Assembly: GCA_023150345.1 (NCBI GenBank)
Contig: JAKLLB010000008.1
Span: forward strand, 17,050-81,049
Direction: 5' to 3'
Source: Aquabacterium sp.
GTDB lineage: Bacteria; Pseudomonadota; Gammaproteobacteria; Burkholderiales; Burkholderiaceae_C
DNA: 64,000 nucleotides
Made by a program: the position numbers and the translations under genes. Under the pieces are notes generated by a model that had not been told where the DNA came from, made no database searches, and saw only the letters and a program-made list of their open reading frames with translations. Below are positions 46,499 to 56,031 of the stretch, in pieces; the first letter of the stretch is position 1; each line of letters begins with the position of its first letter.

Positions 46499-48169
46499 TC
46501 AGCTCACGCTGGCGGCCTGCCCACGCGCGATCTGCCGGCACAGCACCACCAGGGGCACCAACCCGACGGCTACGATGGCCAGGGCGGCCGTCGAGGCCTC
46601 GGCCAGGCGCTCGTCGGTGGCCAAGGTGTAGGTCTGGGTCGCCAGTGTGTCGAAGTTGAACGGTCGCATCACCAGCGTTGCCGGCAACTCCTTCATGACA
46701 TCGATGAACACCAGCAGGCCGGCCGTCATCGCGCTGCCGCGCAGCAGCGGGAGGTGGACGCGCTTGAGCGTCGCCCAGGGTCCGTGGCCGAGACTGCGCG
46801 CCGCATCGTCCATGTGCGGGGTGATGCGCGCCAGGCCTGCGTCGACGCTTTGCACCGCGGCCGTGAGGAAGCGCACCAGGCACGCGTACACCAAGGCGGC
46901 GATGGTGCCCGTGAACCACAGCCCGGTCTGCCAGCCAAATTGCTGGCGCAGCGCATCGGCCAGCAGGTTGTCCAGCCGTGTCACCGGGATCAGCACGCCC
47001 ACTGCGATGACAGTTCCAGGCAAGGCGTAGCCCAGGCCTACCACGCGATGCGCCCAGCGCATCGGCGCCCCCTGATGCAGTCGGGCCGCGTAGCCGATGA
47101 GCAGCGCCATCGCGACCGCCAGCACCGCTGTGCCGCCCGCCAGCAGCATGCTGTTGCCGGCCAGCTGCAGAAACCGCGGTCCGAACTGCGCATCACCCTC
47201 AGACCATGCCATGCGCAGCAGCAAGGCCGCGGGCAGTGCAAAGCCCAGCCCGAAGGGCACGGCGCAGGCCGCCACCGCCAGTGCAGCCTTCGAGCCCTGC
47301 AGCGCCAGGCGCGGCGCCTGGCGTCGACGCGCCGACGCATCGTCGTAGCGGGAGCGGCCTCGTGACAGCCGTTCGACCATCAACACCAGCGCGACGAACG
47401 CCAACAGCACCACCGACAATTGCGCCGCCGCCACCCGGTCGCCGAGCGAGAACCAGGCCCGATAAATGCCGGTCGTGAAGGTCTGCACCGAGAAATAGGC
47501 CACCGTACCGTAGTCGGCCAGGGTCTCCATGAGCGCCAGTGCCATGCCGGCGGCGATGGCCGGGCGCGCCAGCGGCAGCGACACGCGCACGAAGCTCTGC
47601 CCCGGGCCCAGTCCCATGGACCGCGCAACCTCCAGGAGTGCACCCGCGCGCTCCAGGAACGCCGTGCGCGCCAGCATGTAGACATAGGGGTAGAGCACCA
47701 GCACGAACATCGCAATGGCACCCCCGAGCGAGCGGACATCCGGGAACCAGTAGTCGGCCCGCTTCCACCCGAACGCATCGCGCAGCGCGGTCTGCACCGG
47801 GCCCACGTATTGCAGCAGGTCGGTGTAGGTGTACGCCATCACATACGCAGGCATGGCCAGTGGCAGCACCAGCGCCCACTCGAACATGGCGCGGCCAGGA
47901 AACTCATGGCGGGTGACCAGCCAGGCCGCCCCCACGCCCAGCAGCCCGACGCCCGAGCCCACGCCAGCGCACAGCCACAGCGTGGTCAGCACGTACTCGG
48001 GCAGCACGGTGGCAGCCAGGTGCTCCCACGTCCCACCGGTTCCCGACGCGAACACGTGCAGGAAGACCGATACCAGCGGTACCGACACCCAGGCGGCACT
48101 TGCCAGGGCCAGCAGCCACAACCATGAGCGCGGCGCAGGCCGCGGCCAACCTGAACGAGAAGCAGTCAC
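46499..48169 (-). CDS. Iron ABC transporter permease (FbpB/FutB-like)
   Basis: A ~556-residue membrane protein with about 12 TMs and two internally duplicated permease halves, each with an EAA-like loop (ARSMGLGPGQSFVRVSLPLARPA; ARSLGHGPWATLKRVHLPLLRG), the arrangement of ferric-iron permeases. It would form the channel for the SBP at 45426 and the ATPase at 48210. Its gene is inverted relative to both. Start is uncertain: the GTG at 48169 (VTASRSGWPRP) lies close to the first TM; an ATG at 48202 would overlap the divergent ATPase start. Confidence 0.92.
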   Translation of the reverse strand: MTASRSGWPRPAPRSWLWLLALASAAWVSVPLVSVFLHVFASGTGGTWEHLAATVLPEYVLTTLWLCAGVGSGVGLLGVGAAWLVTRHEFPGRAMFEWALVLPLAMPAYVMAYTYTDLLQYVGPVQTALRDAFGWKRADYWFPDVRSLGGAIAMFVLVLYPYVYMLARTAFLERAGALLEVARSMGLGPGQSFVRVSLPLARPAIAAGMALALMETLADYGTVAYFSVQTFTTGIYRAWFSLGDRVAAAQLSVVLLAFVALVLMVERLSRGRSRYDDASARRRQAPRLALQGSKAALAVAACAVPFGLGFALPAALLLRMAWSEGDAQFGPRFLQLAGNSMLLAGGTAVLAVAMALLIGYAARLHQGAPMRWAHRVVGLGYALPGTVIAVGVLIPVTRLDNLLADALRQQFGWQTGLWFTGTIAALVYACLVRFLTAAVQSVDAGLARITPHMDDAARSLGHGPWATLKRVHLPLLRGSAMTAGLLVFIDVMKELPATLVMRPFNFDTLATQTYTLATDERLAEASTAALAIVAVGLVPLVVLCRQIARGQAASVS

Positions 48170-48209
48170 CGCCACAGTGTATCGGTGTGCTGCCCGTATC
48201 ATGCCCGCC

Positions 48210-49304
48210 ATGGCGGACTCGACACCCTGGCTCGAACTGGATCGCATCACGGTGGGTTACGGCAGGCGCGCCGTGGTCGAAGACCTGGCGCTGCAACTGG
48301 ACGCAGGCCGCATCGGTTGCCTGCTCGGCCCTTCGGGCTGCGGCAAGACGACGGTGCTGCGGGCCATTGCCGGATTCGAACCGGTGCGCGCCGGTGCCAT
48401 ACGGCTCGGCGGCACCACGGTCAGTTCGTCCCAGCAGCAGGTGGCGCCGGAGTCGCGCCGCATCGGCATGGTGTTTCAGGACCATGCCCTGTTCCCCCAC
48501 CTGACGATCGCGGCGAATGTGGCGTTCGGACTGCGCGGTCGCGCCGACGCAGACGAGCGCACGCAGCAGATGCTCGAGACGGTTGGGCTGGCGCATGCCG
48601 CACAGCGCTACCCGCACGAGCTATCCGGTGGCCAGCAGCAGCGCGTGGCGTTGGCCCGCGCGCTGGCTCCACAGCCCGCGTTGTTGCTCCTGGACGAACC
48701 GTTCGCCAACCTCGACATCGAGCTGCGCGAGCGACTGGGCGGCGAGCTGCGATTGCTGCTCAAGAACGCTGGAACGACGGCGCTGATGGTCACGCACGAC
48801 CAGCATGAGGCGTTCGCGATCGCCGATGACATCGGTGTGATGAGCGAAGGGCGCATCCAGCAATGGGACAGCGCCTGGCGCTTGTATCACCAGCCAGCCA
48901 ACCGCTTCGTCGCGGACTTCGTGGGCCAGGGCGCTTTCGTGCCTGGCGTCGTCGATGCCGGGCACCGCGTCCTGATGGAACTGGGGGTGCTGCAGGCCAG
49001 CGACCCCGTGCGTTGCACCGAGCATGGCGACCTGTGTCCCAGTGGCTGCAAGGTCGACGTGCTGCTGCGACCGGACGACGTCGTGCACGACGACGCCAGT
49101 CCGGTCACTGCGCAGGTGCAGGCCAAGGCGTTTCGCGGTGCAGAGTTCCTCTACACACTGCGCCTGGACAGCGGCGCCACCGTGCTGTCGCTGGTGCCGT
49201 CGCACCACAACCACGCCATCGGCGAACGCATCGGCATCCGGCTCGAGCTCGACCATGTCGTCGCGTTCAAACGCGTCGACAGCCCGCCGATGACCTGCGG
49301 CTGA
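48210..49304 (+). CDS. Iron ABC transporter ATP-binding protein (FbpC/FutC-like)
   Basis: A 364-residue ABC ATPase with Walker A (GPSGCGKTT), Q-loop (GMVFQDHALFPHLT), signature (ELSGGQQQRVALARAL), Walker B (LLLLDEPFANLD) and H-loop (LMVTHDQHEAFA). The C-terminal ~130 residues form a TOBE-like regulatory domain. It energises the importer formed with 45426 and 46499. Two ATGs nine bp apart (48201, 48210) compete for start. It is divergent from the permease with nearly overlapping starts. Confidence 0.94.
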   Translation: MADSTPWLELDRITVGYGRRAVVEDLALQLDAGRIGCLLGPSGCGKTTVLRAIAGFEPVRAGAIRLGGTTVSSSQQQVAPESRRIGMVFQDHALFPHLTIAANVAFGLRGRADADERTQQMLETVGLAHAAQRYPHELSGGQQQRVALARALAPQPALLLLDEPFANLDIELRERLGGELRLLLKNAGTTALMVTHDQHEAFAIADDIGVMSEGRIQQWDSAWRLYHQPANRFVADFVGQGAFVPGVVDAGHRVLMELGVLQASDPVRCTEHGDLCPSGCKVDVLLRPDDVVHDDASPVTAQVQAKAFRGAEFLYTLRLDSGATVLSLVPSHHNHAIGERIGIRLELDHVVAFKRVDSPPMTCG

Positions 49305-49344
49305 TTCCGGCCGAACTGGCCGGCGCGGCTGGTCTGCGGCGCCC

Positions 49345-52128
49345 TCAGGATCCCTCGGCTCGCTTGATCAGCCGTTCCACCTCGAACTGGGCCGGGAACT
49401 TGTCGCCCATCTTGGTCAGTATGTCCAGTTCCGCTCGTGCGGCCTTCTTGTCGCCAGCGTCCAGATAGATGCGAGCCAGGTTCAGACGAAAGCCGGGCGC
49501 ATCACCCGACAAGGCCAGTGCGCGCTTCGACTCCTCGATGGCCTGCGGGAAGGCGCGATCGGCGGCCAGGATCATGGCGTAGGTGTCGCGTGCGGCCGGC
49601 AGGTTCGGCGCGTTGCGCACGGCCTTCTCGGCGATCGCGCGTGCGCCGGGCTTGCCCTGCCTCAGATACAACCAGGCCACGTTGTTCAAGGCCATGGCGT
49701 TTTCCGGCTGCATCTTCATCACTTCAACATACCGGCTCTCGGCCTGCGCCAGGTTGTTGGCCCGCAACGCCGTGTCGCCCAGGTAGAAGAGGAAGATCGC
49801 GTCCTTGGGGTGCTCCTTGAGCCATGCGTCGGCGAACTTGCCGGCCTCGCCTGCGCGTTGTGCGGCCACCAGCACGCTGTGCAGGCCTGTGGCCGCAGCC
49901 GTGCCATCGCGCTTGATCGTTCCCTTCTTCAGCGCCGCGACCGCCGCGTCCCAGCGCTTCTGCGACGCCTCGATCTCGCCTTCGGCGACAAAGCCCGCGG
50001 CGTCGTCGGGCCGCCGCTGCTGCAACTGGCGGGCCAACTGCAGCGCTTCATCGACGCGCTTTTGCTTCATCGCGATGGCGATACCCATGCGATGCGCCTG
50101 CAAGGAGTCCGCGTCCTTCTCGATGGCGCGGCGCACATCGCGCAACGCGGCGTCGTACTCCTCGCCCTGCATCCGCGTGGTGGCCTGTCCCACATAGCCC
50201 AGCGCATCGTCAGGCCGCAACGCCACGATCTTGCCGTAGGTACTGAGCGCCTGCTGCCGGTCTCCCGTGCCCAGCTGCAGCCGGGCGAGCCTGTCCAGCA
50301 TCTCCACGTTGTTGGGCAGTGCCGCCACCGCCGCCTGGGCGGCGGCCAGCGCGCCCTTGTAGTCTCGCTGGCGCGTGAGGTGATCGATCTGGGCACCGCG
50401 CGCCTGTGTGTCGGTGGCCGGCGCCGCCGCTACGGCATCGGCGTAGGCCTTGTTCACGTCCGATGCAGGTGCGCCGGCACGCTGCTTCAGGTCGGCCATT
50501 GCCAGCATGGCCTGCACGTTCTTCGGGTCGCGCTCGATCAGCTTGGCAAAGCGCGCCTGTGCTGCGGCAGCGTCGCCCTGGCGCATGTCCAGCGCGGCCA
50601 ATGCGCCGACGGCCGGCACATACTTGTCGTCCTTGGCCAGTGCGTCCTCGAACGCCTTGCGGGCAGCGTCGAGGTCCTGCTTGAGCACATGCACGCGCCC
50701 GCGCAAGTGCGGCGGCACGGGACTGTCGGGCTGCTTCTTCTGCAGCGCGTCGATGGCCTGCATGGCCGCATCGAACTCGCGCCGCTGGATACGGGCGGTG
50801 ATGAGTGCCATGTCGACCGAGCGGCCCTCGTCGGCCGCCGCCAGCCGCTGCAACTCCCCGAAGCCGTTGTCGGTCTGGCCGCGCGCAATCTGCGACAGGG
50901 CCAGCGCCGCGTTCAGTCGCTTGTCGTCCGGTCGAAGCTGCGCTGCGCGCGCGAACAAGGTCTCGGCCGTCTTGGTGTCACCTTCGAGCAGATGGGCCTG
51001 GGCCGCCAGCGCGAGGGCTTGTGGCAGCGGCGTCTTCATCTCGAGCAAGGGCTGCAGCGTGGCCAGTGCCTTGGATGGCTGGCGCATGCGCAGATAGGCC
51101 TCCGCCAGCAAGCGGCGGGCGTCGATGGACTGCGGCGCCAGTTGCGTCGCTCGGGCCAGGAAGGACTCGGCCTGCGAAGGCGCCCCCAGCTGCAACTCGG
51201 TGGCACCGGCGAGCATCAAGGCGCGGACGTTCTCGGGGGCAGCCCGCAGCAACGCCTGGATGAGGTCGCGCGCCTGCCGGTAGTCGGCCGCCGTGAACGC
51301 GATCTGCGCCTCGAGAAACTGCGTCTGCTGCGCCGTGGGGCGAACCTTCTTCAACTCGGCCAGCTGAGCGCGGGCACCGTCGAGATCACGATTGGACAGC
51401 AGGGTCGTGATCAGCGCTGCATGTGCCTCGGGCAGGTCGGGCTTGGCAGCCAGCGCCTTTCGATACAGCTCGATCGCCGCCGCCCGATCGCCGCGTGCGG
51501 CGCGCACCAGGTCCGCCTTGAACAGCAACGCCTCGACGTTGTCGGGCGACTTCTGCAGAAGGCTGTCGATCGCGGACAACGCACCGTCCACATTGCCGCC
51601 GGCAACGGTCAGTCGTGCGTTGACCAGGATGGCTGGCGCGTAGTGCGGCGAGATGGCCAGCGCCTTGCCTGCCGCGGTGCGCGCGTCGTCCATCATGCCG
51701 CGGCTGGCGTAAGCAGTGGCCAGCGTCGTCTGCAGCTCGATGTTCTGCATCGGGTCGGCCAGATCGGTGGTGCCGTACTCCTCGGTGACCCGGCGCGCCT
51801 CGCCCTTGGCCAACAGCGCCCGAGCGCGCAGCGGCACGACCTGGGATTCGGGATGCTTGAGGTCGAGCGCACGCTTGAGCTCGACCTCCGCACCAGCCGC
51901 GTCACCCACTTCGAGCAGGGCGCGCCCGAGCAGGAATCGAGCCTCGGCAGAGGAGGCGTTCTGGTCCAGCGCGTTCTTCAACTCGATGACGGCCGCCTTG
52001 GGATCCTTCTTTTCGAGATAGCCCTTGGCCGAAGCGATCAACTCGGCCTCGCCCTTGCCACCACACGCAGCCAATGCCAGCAGCGCGACCAGTGCCGCAC
52101 CCCGGACCCACGACGTCCTCTGTTGCAT
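49345..52128 (-). CDS. prsT: PEP-CTERM system TPR-repeat lipoprotein PrsT
   Basis: A 927-residue exported lipoprotein composed almost entirely of TPR-type helical repeats. The N-terminus is a lipoprotein signal (MQQRTSWVRGAALVALLALAA, Cys in the LAAC lipobox). Its whole layout and length match PrsT, a component of XrtA/exosortase-associated exopolysaccharide and PEP-CTERM systems. None of the usual partners (xrtA, prsK, prsR, glycosyltransferases) is in the window, so this copy is an orphan locus or the cluster is split. It would act in the periplasm at the outer membrane. Start 52128 chosen because it begins the signal; an upstream ATG (52155) adds nine residues. Confidence 0.9.
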   Translation of the reverse strand: MQQRTSWVRGAALVALLALAACGGKGEAELIASAKGYLEKKDPKAAVIELKNALDQNASSAEARFLLGRALLEVGDAAGAEVELKRALDLKHPESQVVPLRARALLAKGEARRVTEEYGTTDLADPMQNIELQTTLATAYASRGMMDDARTAAGKALAISPHYAPAILVNARLTVAGGNVDGALSAIDSLLQKSPDNVEALLFKADLVRAARGDRAAAIELYRKALAAKPDLPEAHAALITTLLSNRDLDGARAQLAELKKVRPTAQQTQFLEAQIAFTAADYRQARDLIQALLRAAPENVRALMLAGATELQLGAPSQAESFLARATQLAPQSIDARRLLAEAYLRMRQPSKALATLQPLLEMKTPLPQALALAAQAHLLEGDTKTAETLFARAAQLRPDDKRLNAALALSQIARGQTDNGFGELQRLAAADEGRSVDMALITARIQRREFDAAMQAIDALQKKQPDSPVPPHLRGRVHVLKQDLDAARKAFEDALAKDDKYVPAVGALAALDMRQGDAAAAQARFAKLIERDPKNVQAMLAMADLKQRAGAPASDVNKAYADAVAAAPATDTQARGAQIDHLTRQRDYKGALAAAQAAVAALPNNVEMLDRLARLQLGTGDRQQALSTYGKIVALRPDDALGYVGQATTRMQGEEYDAALRDVRRAIEKDADSLQAHRMGIAIAMKQKRVDEALQLARQLQQRRPDDAAGFVAEGEIEASQKRWDAAVAALKKGTIKRDGTAAATGLHSVLVAAQRAGEAGKFADAWLKEHPKDAIFLFYLGDTALRANNLAQAESRYVEVMKMQPENAMALNNVAWLYLRQGKPGARAIAEKAVRNAPNLPAARDTYAMILAADRAFPQAIEESKRALALSGDAPGFRLNLARIYLDAGDKKAARAELDILTKMGDKFPAQFEVERLIKRAEGS

Positions 52129-52196
52129 CTCCACCTCAGCACCCCCTTGAATCACTCCACCTGCGACGCACGCGCGGCGCCCCTCGAAAACCGTTC

Positions 52197-53237
52197 TCAG
52201 CGCAGCACCGCTCGCGTACCAGCTGCGCGAACCACGCCTTCGCCCAGCGCGGCACCAAAGCGCTTGGCCAGCCGCTCGGCCACGTTGTCCCGCGGCGTGT
52301 AGTCGATGATTTCCTCGGCCTTGACGATGTCACGGGCCACCCGGTCCAGATCTCCGAAACCGTCGGCCAGACCCAAGCGCACCGCCTCTTCGCCGTTCCA
52401 GAAGAGACCGGAAAACGTCTCGGCCGACTCCTTCAGGCGACTTCCTCGCCCCTGCCGCACCACATCGATGAACTGGCGGTGAATCTGGTCGATCATCGCC
52501 TGTGCATAGGCTCTGTGGCGCTCGTTCTGTGGCGAATACGGGTCCAGCATGCCCTTGTTCTCGCCGGCGGTCAGCAGTCGCCGCTCGATGCCCAGCTTCT
52601 GCATCAGCTGGTCAAACCCGAAGCCGTCCATCAGCACGCCGATGGAACCCACCAAGCTGGCCTTGTCGACATAGATCTCGTCGGCCGCGACTGCGATGTA
52701 GTACGCGCCGGATGCGCACATCTCGCCGACGACCGCATACACCTTCTTGCCGTGCTTGGCCTTCAGCCGCCGGATCTCGTCGTTGACGATCCCGGCCTGC
52801 ACGGGACTGCCGCCGGGGCTGTTGATGCGCAGCACCACCGCCTTCGCGCCGGCATCCTCGAAAGCCTGGCGCACTGCGCCCAGCAACGTCTCGGCACTCG
52901 CATCGGCGTCAGGGGCGATTTCGCCACGCACGTCGACCAGCGCCGTGTGCGGCCCGCTCGGTGGCGCCTGCGGGCCCTGCTGTTGCAGGAAGACCCACAC
53001 GATCATCACGGCCAGCAACAGCCAAGCGCCGCGAAAGAACACATTCCAGCGGCGCTCGCGCCGTCGCTGTGCCAGCAACTCGCTGGCCAGCAACTCGAGC
53101 GAGCGCTCCAGCGACGAGCGATCGGCTTCGACCGCTGCCGGCGCGCGCACGCGATCGCCCGGCGCTGCCGTTGCACTGCCAGGGTGGGGGCCGCCCTGTG
53201 GTGCAGGCGCTTGATCGTCAGGTGGTTGGGGGCTCAT
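52197..53237 (-). CDS. sppA: S49-family signal peptide peptidase (SppA, 36K type)
   Basis: A 346-residue inner-membrane protease of the short SppA type that degrades cleaved signal peptides in the membrane. One TM (AWLLLAVMIVWVFLQQ) lies near residue 85; the catalytic Ser is in GEMCASGAYYIAVAAD and the Lys dyad in VDKASLVGSIGV. The N-terminal 75 residues are Pro/Gln-rich. The start MSPQPPDDQ at 53237 overlaps the end of the Rieske gene by 20 bp. Member of the rluC-gph-Rieske-sppA run typical of Burkholderiales. Confidence 0.93.
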   Translation of the reverse strand: MSPQPPDDQAPAPQGGPHPGSATAAPGDRVRAPAAVEADRSSLERSLELLASELLAQRRRERRWNVFFRGAWLLLAVMIVWVFLQQQGPQAPPSGPHTALVDVRGEIAPDADASAETLLGAVRQAFEDAGAKAVVLRINSPGGSPVQAGIVNDEIRRLKAKHGKKVYAVVGEMCASGAYYIAVAADEIYVDKASLVGSIGVLMDGFGFDQLMQKLGIERRLLTAGENKGMLDPYSPQNERHRAYAQAMIDQIHRQFIDVVRQGRGSRLKESAETFSGLFWNGEEAVRLGLADGFGDLDRVARDIVKAEEIIDYTPRDNVAERLAKRFGAALGEGVVRAAGTRAVLR

Positions 53238-53715
53238 GCTTGGAAGCCGGAGCCGTTGGCCCCGTGGGAGTTTGCGCCGTGTCTGCCGAGGCGGCGGCGG
53301 GCTGGATATCACGGCTAGGATACCAATACACCTGCCCGGCGCACTCGAAGGTTTCGATGGCCATCAGGCGCCGCTGCGCGCACGGACCGGCCAGGCAATG
53401 GCCGTGAACGGGATCGTAAGTGGCCCCATGGATCGAACAGACGATCCAGCGGCGCTCGTGATCGAGGAACTCCCCCGCCTGCCAGTCCATCTCGACCGGC
53501 ACATGCGCGCACCGGTTCATGTATGCAACGACGCGCCCGTCGAAGCGCAAGGCAAACGCGCGCGCAGGCTGACCCCACAACCGCACGTCGAACCCGAAAG
53601 CCAGCCCGCGCTCGGCCAACGCCGACGACTGGCACAGTGGCAGGGACTCGGCCAACGGCCGTTGCGGCACCTTCGTGCCCGTCGCTGGGCCCGGCGGTGT
53701 CGCTGGCTCAGGCAT
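53218..53715 (-). CDS. Rieske [2Fe-2S] protein
   Basis: A 165-residue protein with a complete Rieske cluster-binding pattern: C-x-H in NRCAHVP and C-x2-H in IVCSIHGATYD. Such small Rieske proteins sit between gph and sppA in many Burkholderiales; the electron-transfer partner is unknown. The N- and C-terminal tails are Pro/Ala/Thr-rich and probably disordered. It overlaps both neighbours (gph by 8 bp, sppA by 20 bp), so all are cotranscribed. An ATG at 53721 would add two residues. Confidence 0.9.
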   Translation of the reverse strand: MPEPATPPGPATGTKVPQRPLAESLPLCQSSALAERGLAFGFDVRLWGQPARAFALRFDGRVVAYMNRCAHVPVEMDWQAGEFLDHERRWIVCSIHGATYDPVHGHCLAGPCAQRRLMAIETFECAGQVYWYPSRDIQPAAASADTAQTPTGPTAPASKHEPPTT

Positions 53716-54373
53716 GGTCATTCAGCCAGGCATCCAGCTCGGTCGTCGAGTGCACGACCGCCAGGGGATGCAAAGGCGCAAACGCATCGGGCTCGTGGGC
53801 GCCGTAGCTCACCCCGATCGCGGGTGTTCCGGCGTTGACAGCCATCTGCAGGTCGTGCGTGGTGTCGCCAATCATGAGCGTGCGCTCAGGCTCGGCGCCG
53901 AACTCACGCATCAGCTCCAGCAGCATGCGCGGGTCGGGCTTGCTGGCCGTCTCGTCCGCCGTGCGAGTGCCGTCGAAGACACCGCGCAACTGCGCGGTCT
54001 GCAACGCGTCGTCCAGCCCGCGCCGGCTCTTGCCCGTGGCCACGCCCAACCAGTGGTTGCGCGCCTTGAGCGACTGCAGCATGGACAGCGTTCCAGGAAA
54101 CAGCACGAGGTCGTCCTGGTGAGCCAGGTAGTGGTGTCGATAGCGCTGCGCCAGCTCAGGGTAGCGCGATGTCTCCAGCCCTGGCACGGCGTGGCGCAAC
54201 GCATCGTGAAGGCCTAGCCCGATGACGTATGCGGCCTGTGCGTCGTCGGGCACTGGCGCACCGATGTCGGTGCACGCGGCCTGGATGCAGCGCACGATGA
54301 GGGCGGTCGAGTCGAACAGGGTGCCGTCCCAGTCGAAGACGATCAGGTCGAAGCGGCGGGGTCGCAGGGTCAT
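53708..54373 (-). CDS. gph: HAD-family phosphatase (phosphoglycolate phosphatase-like)
   Basis: A 221-residue cytosolic HAD phosphatase. Motif I is VFDWDGTLFDST, motif II GVATGKS, Lys in TASKPDPRM, motif IV MIGDTTHDLQMA. Position after rluC and the Phosphoglycolate/PPase-type cap suggest Gph-like 2-phosphoglycolate phosphatase, but the substrate is not fixed by sequence and a pyrophosphatase role is possible. 84 bp separate it from the rluC stop on the same strand. Confidence 0.88.
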   Translation of the reverse strand: MTLRPRRFDLIVFDWDGTLFDSTALIVRCIQAACTDIGAPVPDDAQAAYVIGLGLHDALRHAVPGLETSRYPELAQRYRHHYLAHQDDLVLFPGTLSMLQSLKARNHWLGVATGKSRRGLDDALQTAQLRGVFDGTRTADETASKPDPRMLLELMREFGAEPERTLMIGDTTHDLQMAVNAGTPAIGVSYGAHEPDAFAPLHPLAVVHSTTELDAWLNDHA

Positions 54374-54457
54374 ACCGTACAGAGGTCTGGCTGTGGGTGT
54401 GGTCGCCGCTGCGGCTGAGGCGGAGGGCAGGTGCCGGGCGGCGGGCAGGGGTGCACC

Positions 54458-55471
54458 TCAGTGTGCCTCGCCCAGCCGGCCCAGCAGTGTGACGCATTCG
54501 GGTGGCAGCGGTGCCAGCAATTCGATGCGCCGGCCATCGGCGGGGTGATCGAACGACAACAGTCGGGCATGCAGGAACATGCGGCCAAACCGCAGCCCAT
54601 CCAGGCCCTCGGCGCGCGCCAACTGGCGATTGAGCGCGAAGTCGCCGTACTTCTCGTCACCCACGATCGGGTGGCCGGCATGTGCGAGATGCACCCGGAT
54701 CTGATGGGTGCGACCTGTCCGTATGGTGACGTCCAGCAACGTGTACTGCTCGTAGCGTCGAACCACTTTCACCAGGGAGATCGAGCGCCTGGCTTGCGGC
54801 TGTTCGTCCCCGACCACTCGCACGCGCCGCTCGCCGGCCGCGTCGAGGTATTTGTGCAGCGAGGCGTCGATCACTTTCAGGTGCTGGGGCCACGCGCCCG
54901 ACACCAACGCCGCGTAGGTCTTGCCGGTGTCGCGGGCGCGGAACTGATCCTGCAGTGCCGTCAGCGCGCTTCTCTTCTTGGCCAGCAGCAAGATGCCCGA
55001 GGTTTCCTTGTCGAGTCGGTGCACCAGTTCGAGAAACCGCGCCGAAGGGCGCGCCTGTCGCAACTGTTCGATCACGCCAAAGCTCACGCCGCTGCCGCCA
55101 TGAACCGCTACGCCGGCGGGCTTGTCGATCGCCAGGAGGTGCTCGTCCTCGAACAGCACCGGGAACTCGCGCGGCGGTGCAACCGCAGCCTCGACTCGCG
55201 GTGTCGGCAGGCTCACCGGCGGCACCCGGACCTCGTCCCCGGTCGCCAGACGGGTGTCGGCCTGTGCCCGGCCCTTGTTGACACGGACCTCGCCACTGCG
55301 GATCAATCGGTAGACGTGGGTCTTGGGTACGCCTTTGAGCAAGCGCAAGAGGAAGTTGTCCAGGCGCTGGCCCTCGGAGGTGTCGTCGATCTGCAGGTTG
55401 CGCACCTTCGGACGATCCGCAGGCGCGCGCCTGCTGGCATCCAATTTGCTGCTTATAATCGACCGAGCCAC
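54458..55471 (-). CDS. rluC: 23S rRNA pseudouridine synthase RluC
   Basis: RluC isomerises U955/U2504/U2580 (E. coli numbering) of 23S rRNA. The 337-residue protein has an N-terminal S4 RNA-binding domain (RLDNFLLRLLKGVPKTHVYR, SGEVRVNKGR) and the catalytic motif LVHRLDKETSGILLL with the nucleophile Asp. Later segments TGRTHQIRVHLAHAGHPI and LHARLLSF are canonical. Starts at a GTG (55471). Divergent from rne, the conserved rluC/rne arrangement of proteobacteria. Confidence 0.96.
   Translation of the reverse strand: MARSIISSKLDASRRAPADRPKVRNLQIDDTSEGQRLDNFLLRLLKGVPKTHVYRLIRSGEVRVNKGRAQADTRLATGDEVRVPPVSLPTPRVEAAVAPPREFPVLFEDEHLLAIDKPAGVAVHGGSGVSFGVIEQLRQARPSARFLELVHRLDKETSGILLLAKKRSALTALQDQFRARDTGKTYAALVSGAWPQHLKVIDASLHKYLDAAGERRVRVVGDEQPQARRSISLVKVVRRYEQYTLLDVTIRTGRTHQIRVHLAHAGHPIVGDEKYGDFALNRQLARAEGLDGLRFGRMFLHARLLSFDHPADGRRIELLAPLPPECVTLLGRLGEAH
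55454..55459 (+). promoter_or_regulatory. Candidate -10 element of the rne promoter
   Basis: A perfect TATAAT lies just inside the rluC 5' end, facing rne, in otherwise GC-rich DNA. No good -35 is seen at 17 bp. If used it would give an rne leader of about 570 nt, in line with the long autoregulated rne leaders known in enterobacteria. Confidence 0.4.
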
Positions 55472-56031
55472 ATCCGCGCCGTAAGTGCTTGATTTTTCAG
55501 AGTTTACCCGGGCACGCCCGGCGCGAGGGTGGTGGTGCGCCCCAACCGGCGCACCGACAAGCGTTGATGCAACGCCGGCACTTCACAACAGGCCGCGCCC
55601 CCGAAGTGGCGCGGCGGTCGTGCGGTGGCCGGCGGAAGAGAAACGTCGTCACAGCCGTCCCGGCTTCGGGAAGTAACAAGCTCATGGGCGGCAGACGGGG
55701 GCTGCATTGCAGCGTACCCGCTCTGTCGTCCGCGTCGTCGCCAACCCGGTTTGCATGACCGCCCTGCCCCTACCCCTGAACCGCGCCGATGACGGCGCTG
55801 CGCGCCGCGACGCGCCGGGCATCGGGCCTGCGGTGCCGCCCACCGGCTTGTGCACGCCGCACGCAGCCCCGCTGAAGGATTGGTCGCCCCGCGATCACCA
55901 GAGGCCTCGGGCAGTTCATCCATCGGCCGTTACGCGTTGATCGTGCATCGAATGAGCCACCGGCGCTGATGCCGGCGGCGGGTTCGTCGCGCCATCCGGG
56001 TCCCGCCCGGGCGGCGCGCACTGGAGTGCAC
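55472..56031 (+). other. Long rne leader region without a gene
   Basis: This 560-bp stretch between the rluC and rne starts shows no frame with coding character. It contains a CCGGGC-AC-GCCCGG inverted repeat (55508-55521) and other GC-rich potential hairpins. It is most simply the 5' untranslated region of rne, which in E. coli mediates feedback control by RNase E. Confidence 0.6.

Noticed and set aside
49810-52302. Forward 830-aa open frame opposite prsT
   Set aside because: Composition is His/Arg/Gln/Leu-rich without motifs; prsT on the reverse strand explains the DNA fully.
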